A DNA stretch of 64,000 nucleotides from Niallia taxi (lineage in GTDB: Bacteria; Bacillota; Bacilli; Bacillales; Cytobacillaceae): positions 3,768,001 through 3,832,000 of the forward strand of contig NZ_CP102589.1 in NCBI RefSeq assembly GCF_032818155.1, written 5' to 3'. Position 1 is the first letter of the stretch; each line of letters starts with the position of its first letter. This document shows positions 8,475 through 15,392 of this stretch, piece by piece. Under the pieces are notes generated by a model, which saw only the letters and a list, made by a program, of their open reading frames with translations, ran no database searches and had not been told where the DNA came from. The translations under genes and the position numbers were made by a program.

Positions 8475-8699
8475 GTGAACTTAGAAATTAAATCAACTGA
8501 AAATGTGGAATATATGATTGAACAAATAAAGGAAAAGCTGAAGGTGCTAAATTTTGGCGCAATCAAACCTACACATTTTGATGAAGAAATGTATGTGGAG
8601 TTAAAGGAAATTTATGAGCATATTATGAAAAGAGATTCTTTTAGCCCAAATGAAATGCAGGCATTAGCTGAGGAATTAGGAAACTTGCGTAAGAAATAA
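8475..8699 (+). CDS. yfkK: DUF1128 family small protein (YfkK)
   Basis: This 74-residue soluble protein matches the DUF1128 family represented by B. subtilis YfkK, which lies next to yfkJ there too. It is mainly helical and acidic, with the pattern NVEYMIEQIKEKLK and a C-terminal MQALAEELGNLRKK. No function is known. The start codon is GTG behind AAAGGAGAG. A TTGACA at 8385-8390 upstream lacks a well-spaced -10. It is transcribed away from yfkJ. Confidence 0.8.
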   Translation: MNLEIKSTENVEYMIEQIKEKLKVLNFGAIKPTHFDEEMYVELKEIYEHIMKRDSFSPNEMQALAEELGNLRKK

Positions 8700-8821
8700 T
8701 ACAACACCTCTTTAAGAGGCTTTGATAAACAAATTTAAAGCAATGATAAATAATTTCATCTAACATTGAAACACTGGTGCGGGTTGCTATTGTACTTATA
8801 CAGAAACAAACTCTAAATAAA

Positions 8822-8856
8822 AAAACTGAACTATTAATCGATAATAGTTCAGTTTT
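8822..8856 (-). terminator. Terminator, copy C of a repeated terminator family
   Basis: A perfect 14-bp stem (8822-8835 with 8843-8856), followed on the minus strand by a run of T, terminates yfkM. The stem sequence is nearly the same as those at 16526-16566 and 61463-61501. Confidence 0.88.
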
Positions 8857-8878
8857 AACCACTGTTTTTGTTTACACT

Positions 8879-9394
8879 TTATTTCTCAAGAAGCTTTAAA
8901 GATTCTCTAGTAAATGCAGGAATATCCTCTGGTGTTCTGCTTGTCACAAGCTGGCCGCCGCAAACCACTACCTCTTCATCTTTATAAGTTGCGCCTGCAT
9001 ATTCCATGTCTACTTTAATAGACTTGTACCCAGTTGCATTTCTTCCTTCTAATGTTTTAGCTGTAATCAATAGCTGTGGTCCGTGACAGATTGCGAATAC
9101 TGGTTTATTGCTGTCCATAAAGGATTTTGCGAATGCAACAGCACGATCATCTCCACGGAGCTGGTCAGGCGAAAATCCACCAGGAATAAACAACGCATCA
9201 AACTCATCTGGAGTAACATCATCGATACTTTTATCGATTTTTACTTCCGCTTCCTTTTGTTTGCCTGTCACTGTTTTTCCTGCTTCGAACTCAATTGTCA
9301 CTACCTCGTGTCCAGCTTCCTTGAAGGACTTTGCCGGCTCCGTATACTCTGAATCCTCGAACATATTAGTTATTAATGTTGCAATTTTACTCAT
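8879..9394 (-). CDS. yfkM: PfpI/DJ-1 family general stress protein (YfkM)
   Basis: The 171-residue protein has the DJ-1/PfpI fold signature AICHGPQLL with the nucleophilic Cys in the elbow and an upstream FIPGGFSPDQLR loop. It matches B. subtilis YfkM (general stress protein 18). Related proteins act as deglycases or glyoxalases on methylglyoxal; the reaction of this one is inferred. The ATG follows AGAAGGAG. A sigma-B-like promoter (9434-9457) lies upstream, consistent with general-stress control, and terminator copy C lies downstream. Confidence 0.87.
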   Translation of the reverse strand: MSKIATLITNMFEDSEYTEPAKSFKEAGHEVVTIEFEAGKTVTGKQKEAEVKIDKSIDDVTPDEFDALFIPGGFSPDQLRGDDRAVAFAKSFMDSNKPVFAICHGPQLLITAKTLEGRNATGYKSIKVDMEYAGATYKDEEVVVCGGQLVTSRTPEDIPAFTRESLKLLEK

Positions 9395-9433
9395 ATAGGG
9401 AACATCTCCTTCTTTTTGATTTCAGAGATAAAT

Positions 9434-9457
9434 TTCCCCAATTGGACAAGATAAAAC
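9434..9457 (-). promoter_or_regulatory. Candidate sigma-B promoter of yfkM
   Basis: On the minus strand GTTTTA (9457-9452) and GGGGAA (9439-9434) are 12 bases apart, close to the sigma-B pattern. The B. subtilis orthologue is sigma-B dependent. Confidence 0.5.
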
Positions 9458-9472
9458 ATAAAAATGATAAAT

Positions 9473-10183
9473 TTATTCATTACGCCTTGCAAAATCAACA
9501 AACCTGAACTTATCTGGTCTATGTCTCGATTCAGTATATTGGAAAAGGGTAGCGTTTTCAAAATAGATATAATTCTTCACGACAACAATCGCTTGAAATC
9601 CTTCTAAATCAAGGAGCCGATAATCCTCTTCTGTTGGAATCTCAACCGTAAATTCTTTTCTCGCAAAACCGATCTTCAGCTTCAAATCCTTTTCGATATA
9701 ATCGAAGATCGAATGACTGCAGATTTCCTTTGTGAGTCCAGGAACAAATCTTTCCACAATATAGTCTTTATCAAGAATGATTTTTTCTTTATTTATTTCC
9801 CTGATACGTGATACTTCCCAAATGGATTCATCCTTTTTAAGATTCATTTCCTTTTGGAGAACTGCTGTAGGTACATTTTTAGCAAAGCTTTCAATATGAG
9901 TGACAGAGCTGCTGCCCATTTTTTCAGCTAATTCCTTAAAGCTCACAAGTCCTGATATTGGAAACTGCAGCTTTTGCATATCTAGTACTAGAGAACCTTT
10001 TCCGCGCAATTTTTGAATATACCCCTTCTGAGCAAGAATATTTAATGCTTTACGAATTGTTTCTCTTGATGTATCATACCGCTCCGCTAATTCATTTTCA
10101 GAAGGCAGTATACTGTTTGGTGCATATTTCCCATTTCTTATCGCTGTTTCAATTTCTTCAAATATTACTAAGTATTTATTCAT
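9473..10183 (-). CDS. treR: Trehalose operon repressor TreR, GntR/HutC family
   Basis: The 236-residue regulator has an N-terminal GntR winged helix (LPSENELAERYDTSRETIRKAL, residues 25-46) and a C-terminal UTRA effector domain. It is very close to B. subtilis TreR in segments such as FPISGLVSFKELA and the end RFVDFARR, so I am confident of orthology. TreR represses trehalose uptake and hydrolysis and is induced by trehalose-6-phosphate. In B. subtilis treP and treA precede it; here neither is adjacent, and the next gene upstream is a divergent sinR. It has its own promoter at 10228-10256. Confidence 0.9.
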   Translation of the reverse strand: MNKYLVIFEEIETAIRNGKYAPNSILPSENELAERYDTSRETIRKALNILAQKGYIQKLRGKGSLVLDMQKLQFPISGLVSFKELAEKMGSSSVTHIESFAKNVPTAVLQKEMNLKKDESIWEVSRIREINKEKIILDKDYIVERFVPGLTKEICSHSIFDYIEKDLKLKIGFARKEFTVEIPTEEDYRLLDLEGFQAIVVVKNYIYFENATLFQYTESRHRPDKFRFVDFARRNE

Positions 10184-10227
10184 CCCTTTTCACCAACGTT
10201 CAATTAGCCTTTTATTTCTTCGCCTCT

Positions 10228-10256
10228 ATTCTACCTTTTTTATTATGGCTTGTCTA
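10228..10256 (-). promoter_or_regulatory. Sigma-A promoter of treR
   Basis: TAGACA (10256-10251) and TAGAAT (10233-10228) are separated by 17 bases on the minus strand, about 45 bases upstream of the start codon. The rest of 10257-10447 is AT rich and I see nothing else in it. Confidence 0.6.
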
Positions 10257-10447
10257 AAAACGAAAAAACGTAAAAAATTCAAAAAAGAGGTTTATATGGT
10301 AAAAAAACAGGGTATTGATTACGATAAGTATTTATAAATAGATATAACAAAAGGTCTTTGTTCATATATTTTCATAAATTAGTATCATTTAATGCGGTAA
10401 AATTGTATAATTTATGAATTTTTTTTGGTAGTATTAACAAAATCATC

Positions 10448-10472
10448 GAACAATTTGTTCTTTATATGGAAC
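10448..10472 (+). promoter_or_regulatory. Candidate SinR operator upstream of sinR
   Basis: GAAC-N5-GTTC (10448-10460) overlaps GTTC-N8-GAAC (10457-10472), sharing a GTTCTTT that matches the B. subtilis SinR box GTTCTYT. It lies about 60 bases before the sinR start, so autoregulation is plausible. Confidence 0.5.
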
Positions 10473-10530
10473 TTTTGTATTATATTTGTTATGATATTAT
10501 TACATATAGTGATAAGGTGTGTGAGACTGT

Positions 10531-10854
10531 ATGATCGGTGATCGTGTTAAAAAACTTCGCTTAGAAAAAAGAATGTCATTGTCAGAACTTGCTGAACAAG
10601 CAGGTGTTGCAAAATCTTATTTAAGTTCCTTGGAGCGCAATCTCCAGTCAAATCCATCCATACAGTTTTTAGAAAAAATTGCTTCTGTTTTTAATGTTCC
10701 AGTCGACCATCTTATAAATGAGCAGCAAAATAAAGATGATCTTGACACAGAGTGGCTGAAAATCGTAAAAGAAGCAATGGACTCTGGTGTTTCCAAAGCT
10801 GAATTCCGAGAGTTTCTTGAATATAATAAATGGAGAATTGAACAAAAAAAATAG
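10531..10854 (+). CDS. sinR: Biofilm master repressor SinR
   Basis: The 107-residue protein is nearly collinear with B. subtilis SinR. The N-terminal HTH (residues 5-60) contains VAKSYLSSLERNLQSNPS, almost identical to the SinR recognition helix region. The C-terminal part (residues 70-107, LDTEWLKIVKEAMDSGVSK) is the dimerisation/SinI-binding helical hook. SinR represses matrix genes and is titrated by SinI. No sinI precedes it here; instead a short sinI lies about 250 bases downstream on the opposite strand (11100-11219). A terminator follows at 10888. The recognition helix suggests the same DNA target as in B. subtilis. Confidence 0.9.
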   Translation: MIGDRVKKLRLEKRMSLSELAEQAGVAKSYLSSLERNLQSNPSIQFLEKIASVFNVPVDHLINEQQNKDDLDTEWLKIVKEAMDSGVSKAEFREFLEYNKWRIEQKK

Positions 10855-10887
10855 AACTTTTACAGTTCACTTAAATAAGATAATTAT

Positions 10888-10916
10888 AAGACACAAGCAA
10901 TTGTGTCTTTTTCATT
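10888..10916 (+). terminator. Intrinsic terminator of sinR
   Basis: A 9-bp stem (10888-10896 with 10901-10909) with a four-base loop is followed by TTTTCATTTATT. From here to 11099 I see only AT-rich sequence and a weak hairpin at 11020-11040 that might end the converging sinI transcript. Confidence 0.85.
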
Positions 10917-11099
10917 TATTCTTTAAAGCAGTCTGTAAAAGAAATATATAAATGAGCAGAAATAAATCTATGCTTACTTCATTATGTATCTGAATTTTAA
11001 AATAATTTTAGGTAAATACAAAAATTGCGCGCTAATTTTTCCTTTACATAAATTAATGAGGTTTTATTAATTAAGTACTATCTTGAATTAAGTAATCTT

Positions 11100-11219
11100 C
11101 TAATCGTTATTGATGAAATTACGCACATCTTTTATGTCCAGTCCTATTTTTTTTGCTTCCTTCATTAACTGAATCCATTCTGTGTCTAGTTCTTCTACAA
11201 CTAATTTTTCCTCTATCAC
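11100..11219 (-). CDS. sinI: SinI-type anti-repressor, 39 residues
   Basis: A short frame starting with GTG encodes 39 residues. Residues 10-37 (ELDTEWIQLMKEAKKIGL, then DIKDVRNFIN) match the SinR-binding helices of B. subtilis SinI (ELDQEWVELMVEAKEANI) and the matching hook in the nearby SinR. The N-terminus is shorter and the Pro/Ser-rich tail of B. subtilis SinI is absent. A purine-rich GAGGGG lies about ten bases before the start. Unlike B. subtilis, it is not upstream of sinR but on the opposite strand, behind a c-di-GMP riboswitch. It should bind and inactivate one or both SinR-type repressors. Homology is clear; activity is inferred. Confidence 0.82.
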   Translation of the reverse strand: MIEEKLVVEELDTEWIQLMKEAKKIGLDIKDVRNFINND

Positions 11220-11251
11220 TTAATTCTGCCCCTCTCCCAAAAATACTTATT

Positions 11252-11340
11252 GTACTTTGGCAGTCCGGCTGTCATTGTTCAATAACTTTAGACCCGTGAC
11301 TTTGCGTCCCAATCTTTCGAGTTGGTTTGCCCTGTTCTTT
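11252..11340 (-). promoter_or_regulatory. Cyclic-di-GMP-I (GEMM-I) riboswitch in the sinI leader
   Basis: Read on the minus strand from 11337, the sequence has every conserved GEMM-I block in order: AGGGCAAACC, a hairpin with stem CCAA/TTGG capped by a CGAAAG GNRA loop (11326-11310), GGGACGCAAAG (11311-11301), the tetraloop receptor GGGTCTAAAG, a stem GTTATTG/CAATGAC, and the closing ACAGCCGGACTGCC (11272-11259). The GGCA/TGCC closing stem P1 is intact. The aptamer ends about 40 bases before the sinI start codon. Its 3' CTGCC is complementary to GGCAG inside the ribosome site (11233-11227), suggesting translational control. A TATAAT box lies at 11356-11351; the -35 is poor. Confidence 0.92.
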
Positions 11341-11513
11341 TATGAATTTTATTATATAACTTTTCTTTTTACATATGTGTATAAATTTGTAAGAAATTTT
11401 GAATTCCAACAAATTATTTTTCTACTTTTTTCTACATTTTTACATAATTCTAGTATACATTTGCCATTTTTTTGTATAATCATGTTGGTTTCTGTCGAAA
11501 TATTCAACTAAGT

Positions 11514-11717
11514 TTATTTGTCTTTTTTTACATACTGATTTCTGTATGCTGATAAAACTTTCTTAAAAGAATAATTCACATGAATTTTTTCAAAGGTCAT
11601 TGCATCAAAAAACGGGTACTTAGTGAGGTCATTATTGCAGACTGGACAAAACCATTCTCCTCTTTCACTGCTGCTGTATGAAGGCCGATTGCACTTATCA
11701 CAGTTTTTTCTATACAT
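11514..11717 (-). CDS. Small zinc-ribbon protein
   Basis: The 67-residue protein begins MYRKNCDKC and contains two Cys-x2-Cys pairs (residues 6-9 and 24-27, CDKC and CPVC) spaced as a zinc ribbon, then an aromatic and basic tail ending YVKKDK. It could bind nucleic acid or a protein partner; no family name comes to mind. The ATG follows CAGGTGG. It sits between the c-di-GMP riboswitch/sinI unit and the second sinR-like gene, with GTTCTTT-type SinR boxes and overlapping inverted repeats in its upstream region, so it probably belongs to the same regulatory island. Function unknown. Confidence 0.65.
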   Translation of the reverse strand: MYRKNCDKCNRPSYSSSERGEWFCPVCNNDLTKYPFFDAMTFEKIHVNYSFKKVLSAYRNQYVKKDK

Positions 11718-11743
11718 ATTCCACCTGCTTTACATATCCTTTT

Positions 11744-11775
11744 ATTAGTCAGTTGAATGACTAATGACCATTAGT
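11744..11775 (-). repeat. Overlapping, mutually exclusive inverted repeats in the zinc-ribbon gene leader
   Basis: ATTAGTCA (11744-11751) pairs perfectly with TGACTAAT (11758-11765), and ACTAATG (11760-11766) pairs with CATTAGT (11769-11775). The central segment belongs to both, so only one hairpin can form. They may be alternative leader structures or a three-half-site operator. Confidence 0.5.
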
Positions 11776-11785
11776 GCCAAAAATA

Positions 11786-11969
11786 GTTCTTTTTAAATGA
11801 TTTTTTGTTCTTTTTATAGAACTCATGAATTTAGTATAGTTCAATTATCTCATTTTGGAAAATTCTAAAATCCGTTATTTTTTCTCTTTAACGAACGGTT
11901 TTCGTTCTTTTTCTCGAATTTACTCCGTTATTCTAGCTTTTTTTGTATTTTTTATTGAACAAAACGTTC
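11786..11969. promoter_or_regulatory. Cluster of SinR-type operator sites
   Basis: Between the divergent zinc-ribbon and sinR-like genes are GTTCTTT at 11786-11792, GTTC-N8-GAAC at 11807-11822, GAAC-N7-GTTC at 11893-11907 (followed by TTT) and GAAC-N5-GTTC at 11957-11969. The last lies between the -10 (TATAAT, 11972-11977) and the -35 region of the sinR-like gene. Spacings N8 and N5 are the same as upstream of sinR. Confidence 0.55.
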
Positions 11970-12012
11970 GTTATAATGAAATCATGTTATATTACATAAG
12001 GAGATTTTTCTA

Positions 12013-12339
12013 ATGGTTGGTACAGCACTGAAAAGATTGCGGTTAGAAAAAGGCTACTCGATCAATGAGCTATCTGACCGGGCAGGTGTCTCTAAGTCTT
12101 ACTTGAGCTATATTGAACGGGGAATTCAGAAGAATCCTTCATTACAGGTCCTTTCAAAGCTTGCTTCTACCCTTGACACACACGTGGAAGAGTTACTCGA
12201 AACAAATCCAACTTCAACAGACAACTTGGATTCAGAATGGGTAAACTTAGTAGAGGAAGCCATTAAGGAAGGAATAACAAAAGATGAGTTTTCTTGCTAC
12301 CTGGAGTTCATCAAATTCAAAAAGTCATCTGCAGATTGA
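12013..12339 (+). CDS. Second SinR-family repressor (SlrR-like role possible)
   Basis: This 108-residue paralogue has the same plan as SinR: HTH at residues 5-60 (VSKSYLSYIERGIQKNPS) and a SinI/SinR dimerisation segment (NLDSEWVNLVEEAIKEGIT, from residue 71). Differences in the recognition region (YIERGIQK versus LERNLQS) and in the hook suggest partly different partners. In B. subtilis the SinR paralogue SlrR is repressed by SinR and forms a complex with it; the SinR-type boxes over this promoter suggest an analogous circuit. It is shorter than SlrR (152 residues), so orthology is not claimed. Ribosome site AAGGAG. Confidence 0.8.
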   Translation: MVGTALKRLRLEKGYSINELSDRAGVSKSYLSYIERGIQKNPSLQVLSKLASTLDTHVEELLETNPTSTDNLDSEWVNLVEEAIKEGITKDEFSCYLEFIKFKKSSAD

Positions 12340-12372
12340 CGACACCGTTTAATGGATTCGCTTCCATAAAAA

Positions 12373-12414
12373 AAGACATATGGTGTTTCCTTTAAAGGAA
12401 ACACCATATGTCTT
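12373..12414 (-). terminator. 42-bp perfect palindromic terminator of psuG
   Basis: Bases 12373-12390 pair with 12397-12414, and the TTTAAA centre is itself palindromic. On the minus strand the stem is followed by a run of eight T, marking the end of the psu operon; the plus side lacks a T tail. Confidence 0.88.
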
Positions 12415-12422
12415 GTGCCTGA

Positions 12423-13337
12423 TCACTTTTTGTTTAATTCAACAGCAATCCTTGAGCCTACTTCAGCATTATTTTTTACTAATGCGATATTTGCTGTCAA
12501 GCTTGTGCCTTCAGTAAGTTCCTTCACCTTGCTGAGCAAGAAAGGTGTAACATTCTTACCGCTAATGCCGTTTTCCTTCGCTTCATTTAAAGCCGTTTCA
12601 ATGATGTTTGTAATATATGATTCTTCCATAGCATCATCTTCAGGAATTGGATTTGCAATTACCACTCCACCTTTAAGACCAAGCTCCCATTTTGTACGGA
12701 TCATGTCTGCTGCCAATTGTGGCTCATCAACAGTGAAGTTGACGTTAAATTGACTTGTTCTTGTATAGAAGGCAGGTAATGTTTCTGTACCATATCCAAC
12801 AACAGGCACACCGAATGTCTCTAAATATTCAAGTGTTAATCCAATATCAAGGATTGACTTCGCACCTGCACATACAACAGCTACACTCGTTTGAGCTAAT
12901 TCCTGTAAGTCTGCAGAAATATCCATTGTTCGCTCTGCTTCACGGTGAACCCCTCCGATTCCGCCTGTCACAAACACTTCTATTCCTGCAAGCTCAGCAC
13001 AAATCATCGTTGCAGCAACAGTAGTTGCACCGTTTTTCTTATTTGCAATCAAATATGGCAAGTCTCTTCTGCTTGCTTTTTCAATATCATTGCTTTTTGC
13101 TAAAAATTCAATTTCATCATCAGAAAGTCCTATCTTAATTTTCCCATCAATAATGGCAATTGTTGCAGGAACTGCCCCATTTTTACGAATGATGTCTTCT
13201 ACTTCTTTTGCTGTCTCCACATTTTGCGGATACGGCATTCCATGAGAAATAATCGTTGATTCTAATGCCACAATCGCCTTGTTGTTCTTCTTTGCTTCTA
13301 ATACCTCGCTTGAGTATTCTAGCCATTCTGTTTTCAT
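12423..13337 (-). CDS. psuG: Pseudouridine-5'-phosphate glycosidase
   Basis: The 304-residue enzyme belongs to the PsuG (IndA) family, which cleaves pseudouridine-5'-phosphate to uracil and ribose-5-phosphate. Family stretches are evident: [16 protein letters not shown] near residue 24, [15 protein letters not shown], and [12 protein letters not shown]. It follows psuK by 15 bases on the same strand, so the pair forms the two-step pseudouridine breakdown pathway: kinase, then glycosidase. The ATG follows AAGGAG. A strong palindromic terminator ends the unit. Length is normal for the family. Confidence 0.92.
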   Translation of the reverse strand: MKTEWLEYSSEVLEAKKNNKAIVALESTIISHGMPYPQNVETAKEVEDIIRKNGAVPATIAIIDGKIKIGLSDDEIEFLAKSNDIEKASRRDLPYLIANKKNGATTVAATMICAELAGIEVFVTGGIGGVHREAERTMDISADLQELAQTSVAVVCAGAKSILDIGLTLEYLETFGVPVVGYGTETLPAFYTRTSQFNVNFTVDEPQLAADMIRTKWELGLKGGVVIANPIPEDDAMEESYITNIIETALNEAKENGISGKNVTPFLLSKVKELTEGTSLTANIALVKNNAEVGSRIAVELNKK

Positions 13338-13352
13338 GAATTCATTTCTCCT

Positions 13353-14450
13353 TTAATCAAAGTATTTTTTGAAGGTGTCCTGCAGTTTTTTCTGGTTTAA
13401 TAATGGATTAACTGTTTCGTGTGATTGAAGTGTCAACAGTGAGCATGCAATGCCAATCTTGCAGCAGTTTTCTGTATTCAACCCTTTCAAATAGGAATAC
13501 ATAATGCCAGCAACTAAAGAATCTCCCGCACCTGTCACGTCTTCAATTTCAATCGGAGGTGGCAAAATGACACCAGCTTCCCCTAGTTTTGTAAAGAAAA
13601 TCAGACCCTTGTCTCCACGAGTTATTACTACTCGCTCGACGCCTTTTTTCATGATGATTTCAGCGGCCTTAAAGAAGTCACCTTCTTCGTAAATCCTCAT
13701 ATCAGATAATGCCTCTGCTTCATCCTTATTGGCAATCAGCCATGTTACTCCCCTCAGGTCGTTCGGCAGCTTTTTCACCTTTGGAGAAGAAACAGGTGTG
13801 ACACAAAGCTGCAAATTTTCCTTCCTGCTTCTAACAATAACCTGCTCAAGAACGTCAGCTGGGAAGTTTGTATCTAAAATTATTAGTTCAGCTGAGGCAA
13901 TATGACCCCAGCGCTTTTCAATTATGTCTTGTGTCATGCTGTCGTATATGGACATATCCGCCAAAGCGACTGTCATCTCTCCTTCTACATCAAGCAAAGC
14001 AGTGTATGTACCTGTAACGTAATCTTCTGATACTAGAGTTGGTTTCATATCAGCGTAAAGCTTCGTATAGTCAATTATCCAATCACCGCTATGGTCTGCT
14101 CCAACCATTGTTAACAGCGAGCTGTCCATTCCAAGGCGCCCAAGGTTTTCTGCAATATTGCGGGCTACCCCGCCACATGATTGACTCGTGCTGGCAGGAT
14201 TTGAGGTTCCAAATTTAATCTTCTCCTCGACTTGAATTTTTCTATCTATATTAGCACCACCGATGCAAATAACTTCTCTTTTTTGTGGTAATACATAGGC
14301 CCTTCCTAGCAGTTTCCCTTCACGCGTTAGCGCAGAGATATATCCAGCAACTGCTGATCTTGATAATCCTGTTTTTTCCGCAAGTTCATTTTGCGTTAGA
14401 AACGGATTTTCTTGTATCAGCTGCAATATCGTAATCTCTTTTTCATTCAT
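13353..14450 (-). CDS. psuK: Pseudouridine kinase with N-terminal winged HTH
   Basis: The 365-residue protein joins an N-terminal winged helix (residues 1-55, NELAEKTGLSRSAVAGYIS) to a PfkB/ribokinase domain. Kinase marks are the GGANIDRK start, GGVARNIAENLGRLG, and the C-terminal anion-hole signature DVTGAGDSLVAG with the catalytic Asp. Position before psuG makes pseudouridine the likely substrate. The HTH suggests that it, like other HTH-PfkB proteins, might regulate its own operon; the inverted repeat in its promoter (14488-14503) is a possible target. The ATG follows GGTGGAGGTG. Confidence 0.86.
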   Translation of the reverse strand: MNEKEITILQLIQENPFLTQNELAEKTGLSRSAVAGYISALTREGKLLGRAYVLPQKREVICIGGANIDRKIQVEEKIKFGTSNPASTSQSCGGVARNIAENLGRLGMDSSLLTMVGADHSGDWIIDYTKLYADMKPTLVSEDYVTGTYTALLDVEGEMTVALADMSIYDSMTQDIIEKRWGHIASAELIILDTNFPADVLEQVIVRSRKENLQLCVTPVSSPKVKKLPNDLRGVTWLIANKDEAEALSDMRIYEEGDFFKAAEIIMKKGVERVVITRGDKGLIFFTKLGEAGVILPPPIEIEDVTGAGDSLVAGIMYSYLKGLNTENCCKIGIACSLLTLQSHETVNPLLNQKKLQDTFKKYFD

Positions 14451-14484
14451 TTTTTCACCTCCACCTTCTTCAACATTTGTCTAT

Positions 14485-14513
14485 ATTATAAACTTATGTT
14501 TATTTCAGAACAA
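14485..14513 (-). promoter_or_regulatory. Sigma-A promoter of psuK-psuG with internal palindrome
   Basis: TTGTTC (14513-14508) and TATAAT (14490-14485) are 17 bases apart on the minus strand. ATAAAC-N4-GTTTAT (14488-14503) lies in the spacer and overlaps the -10, a typical repressor position. Confidence 0.65.
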
Positions 14514-14558
14514 GCATTATTTTCTAACTTTTCACAAATATGCATTTTTCAAAAAAAA

Positions 14559-14580
14559 AGAAGACTATTTCTAGTCTTCT
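14559..14580 (-). terminator. Terminator overlapping the motB stop codon
   Basis: A 9-bp stem (14559-14567 with 14572-14580) followed on the minus strand by nine T includes the TAG stop of motB in its loop and arm. Confidence 0.88.
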
Positions 14581-15392
14581 GTAACCGTTCTTGGCTGTAT
14601 TAAAATTTCAACCCGCCTATTTTTCTCCCTGCCTTTTTCGGTTTTATTGCTGGCAATCGGCTTAAATTCACCATATCCTTTTGCACTAAAGGAACTTGGA
14701 TTAAGCTTATCATTATTACGCAATAACAGCTTCATAAAGTTAATCGCTCTTGAGACACTTAAATCCCAGTTTGATTCGAACTCAGCATTCTTAATCGGTA
14801 CATTATCTGTATGACCGCTGACAATGATGCTTCTCGGCGGGTCCATAATTAAAAGATTGGAAATCTCTGAAACTAGATGTTCATCCTTCTCTCTAATATT
14901 CGCGTTTCCTGATGTAAACAGGACATTATCCCTTATGGAGACAAGCAGACCTTCATCTGTCAAATAGGTTTCCAGTTTATCTTCTAAATTGTTTTTCTCT
15001 ATATAACTATCTAATTTATCTTGAACACCTTGCAGTTCCTCTTGATCTTGCTTTTGCTGTGCTTCTGAGAGCTCTTCCTCTGACACATTTGTGTTCTTAG
15101 AGGATTCTTCCTCAGATGCGTCTCCCTTGGTTTTATTGTTTTCATCCAAGTCTGACTTTTCTTCTACTTCAGCAGGAGTAGGACTCGGATATTCAAAGAT
15201 ACCAGTTCCAGCTTGAAATTCCTGATTAAAAACTTCTGCCAATGCAGCAAACTTTTTCTGATCAACAGAGCTCATCGCATATAAAACGATAAACAATGCC
15301 AGCAGCAATGTCAGCAAGTCAGCGTATGGAACAAGCCATGATTCATCTACATGCTCCTCATGATGCTCCTTCTTTTTTCTTTTCTTACTCAT
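14571..15392 (-). CDS. motB: Flagellar motor stator protein MotB
   Basis: The 273-residue protein has a basic N-terminus, one membrane segment (residues 20-42) with the proton-binding Asp25 in PYADLLTLL, an acidic/Gln-rich linker, and a C-terminal OmpA-like peptidoglycan-binding domain (HTDNVPIKNAEFESNW). With MotA it forms the H+-driven stator anchored to the wall. I start it at ATG 15392 (MSKKRKKK), whose ATGAGTAA overlaps the motA stop; a GTG six bases upstream is less likely. Sequence is close to B. subtilis MotB. It ends in a terminator. Confidence 0.94.
   Translation of the reverse strand: MSKKRKKKEHHEEHVDESWLVPYADLLTLLLALFIVLYAMSSVDQKKFAALAEVFNQEFQAGTGIFEYPSPTPAEVEEKSDLDENNKTKGDASEEESSKNTNVSEEELSEAQQKQDQEELQGVQDKLDSYIEKNNLEDKLETYLTDEGLLVSIRDNVLFTSGNANIREKDEHLVSEISNLLIMDPPRSIIVSGHTDNVPIKNAEFESNWDLSVSRAINFMKLLLRNNDKLNPSSFSAKGYGEFKPIASNKTEKGREKNRRVEILIQPRTVTED

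Noticed and set aside
10296..10337. 13-codon frame with GAGG site before sinR
   Set aside because: Considered as a missing sinI, but its residues do not match and it is far too short.
12415..12753. Plus-strand frame opposite psuG
   Set aside because: Antisense to a well-supported gene and without a ribosome site.
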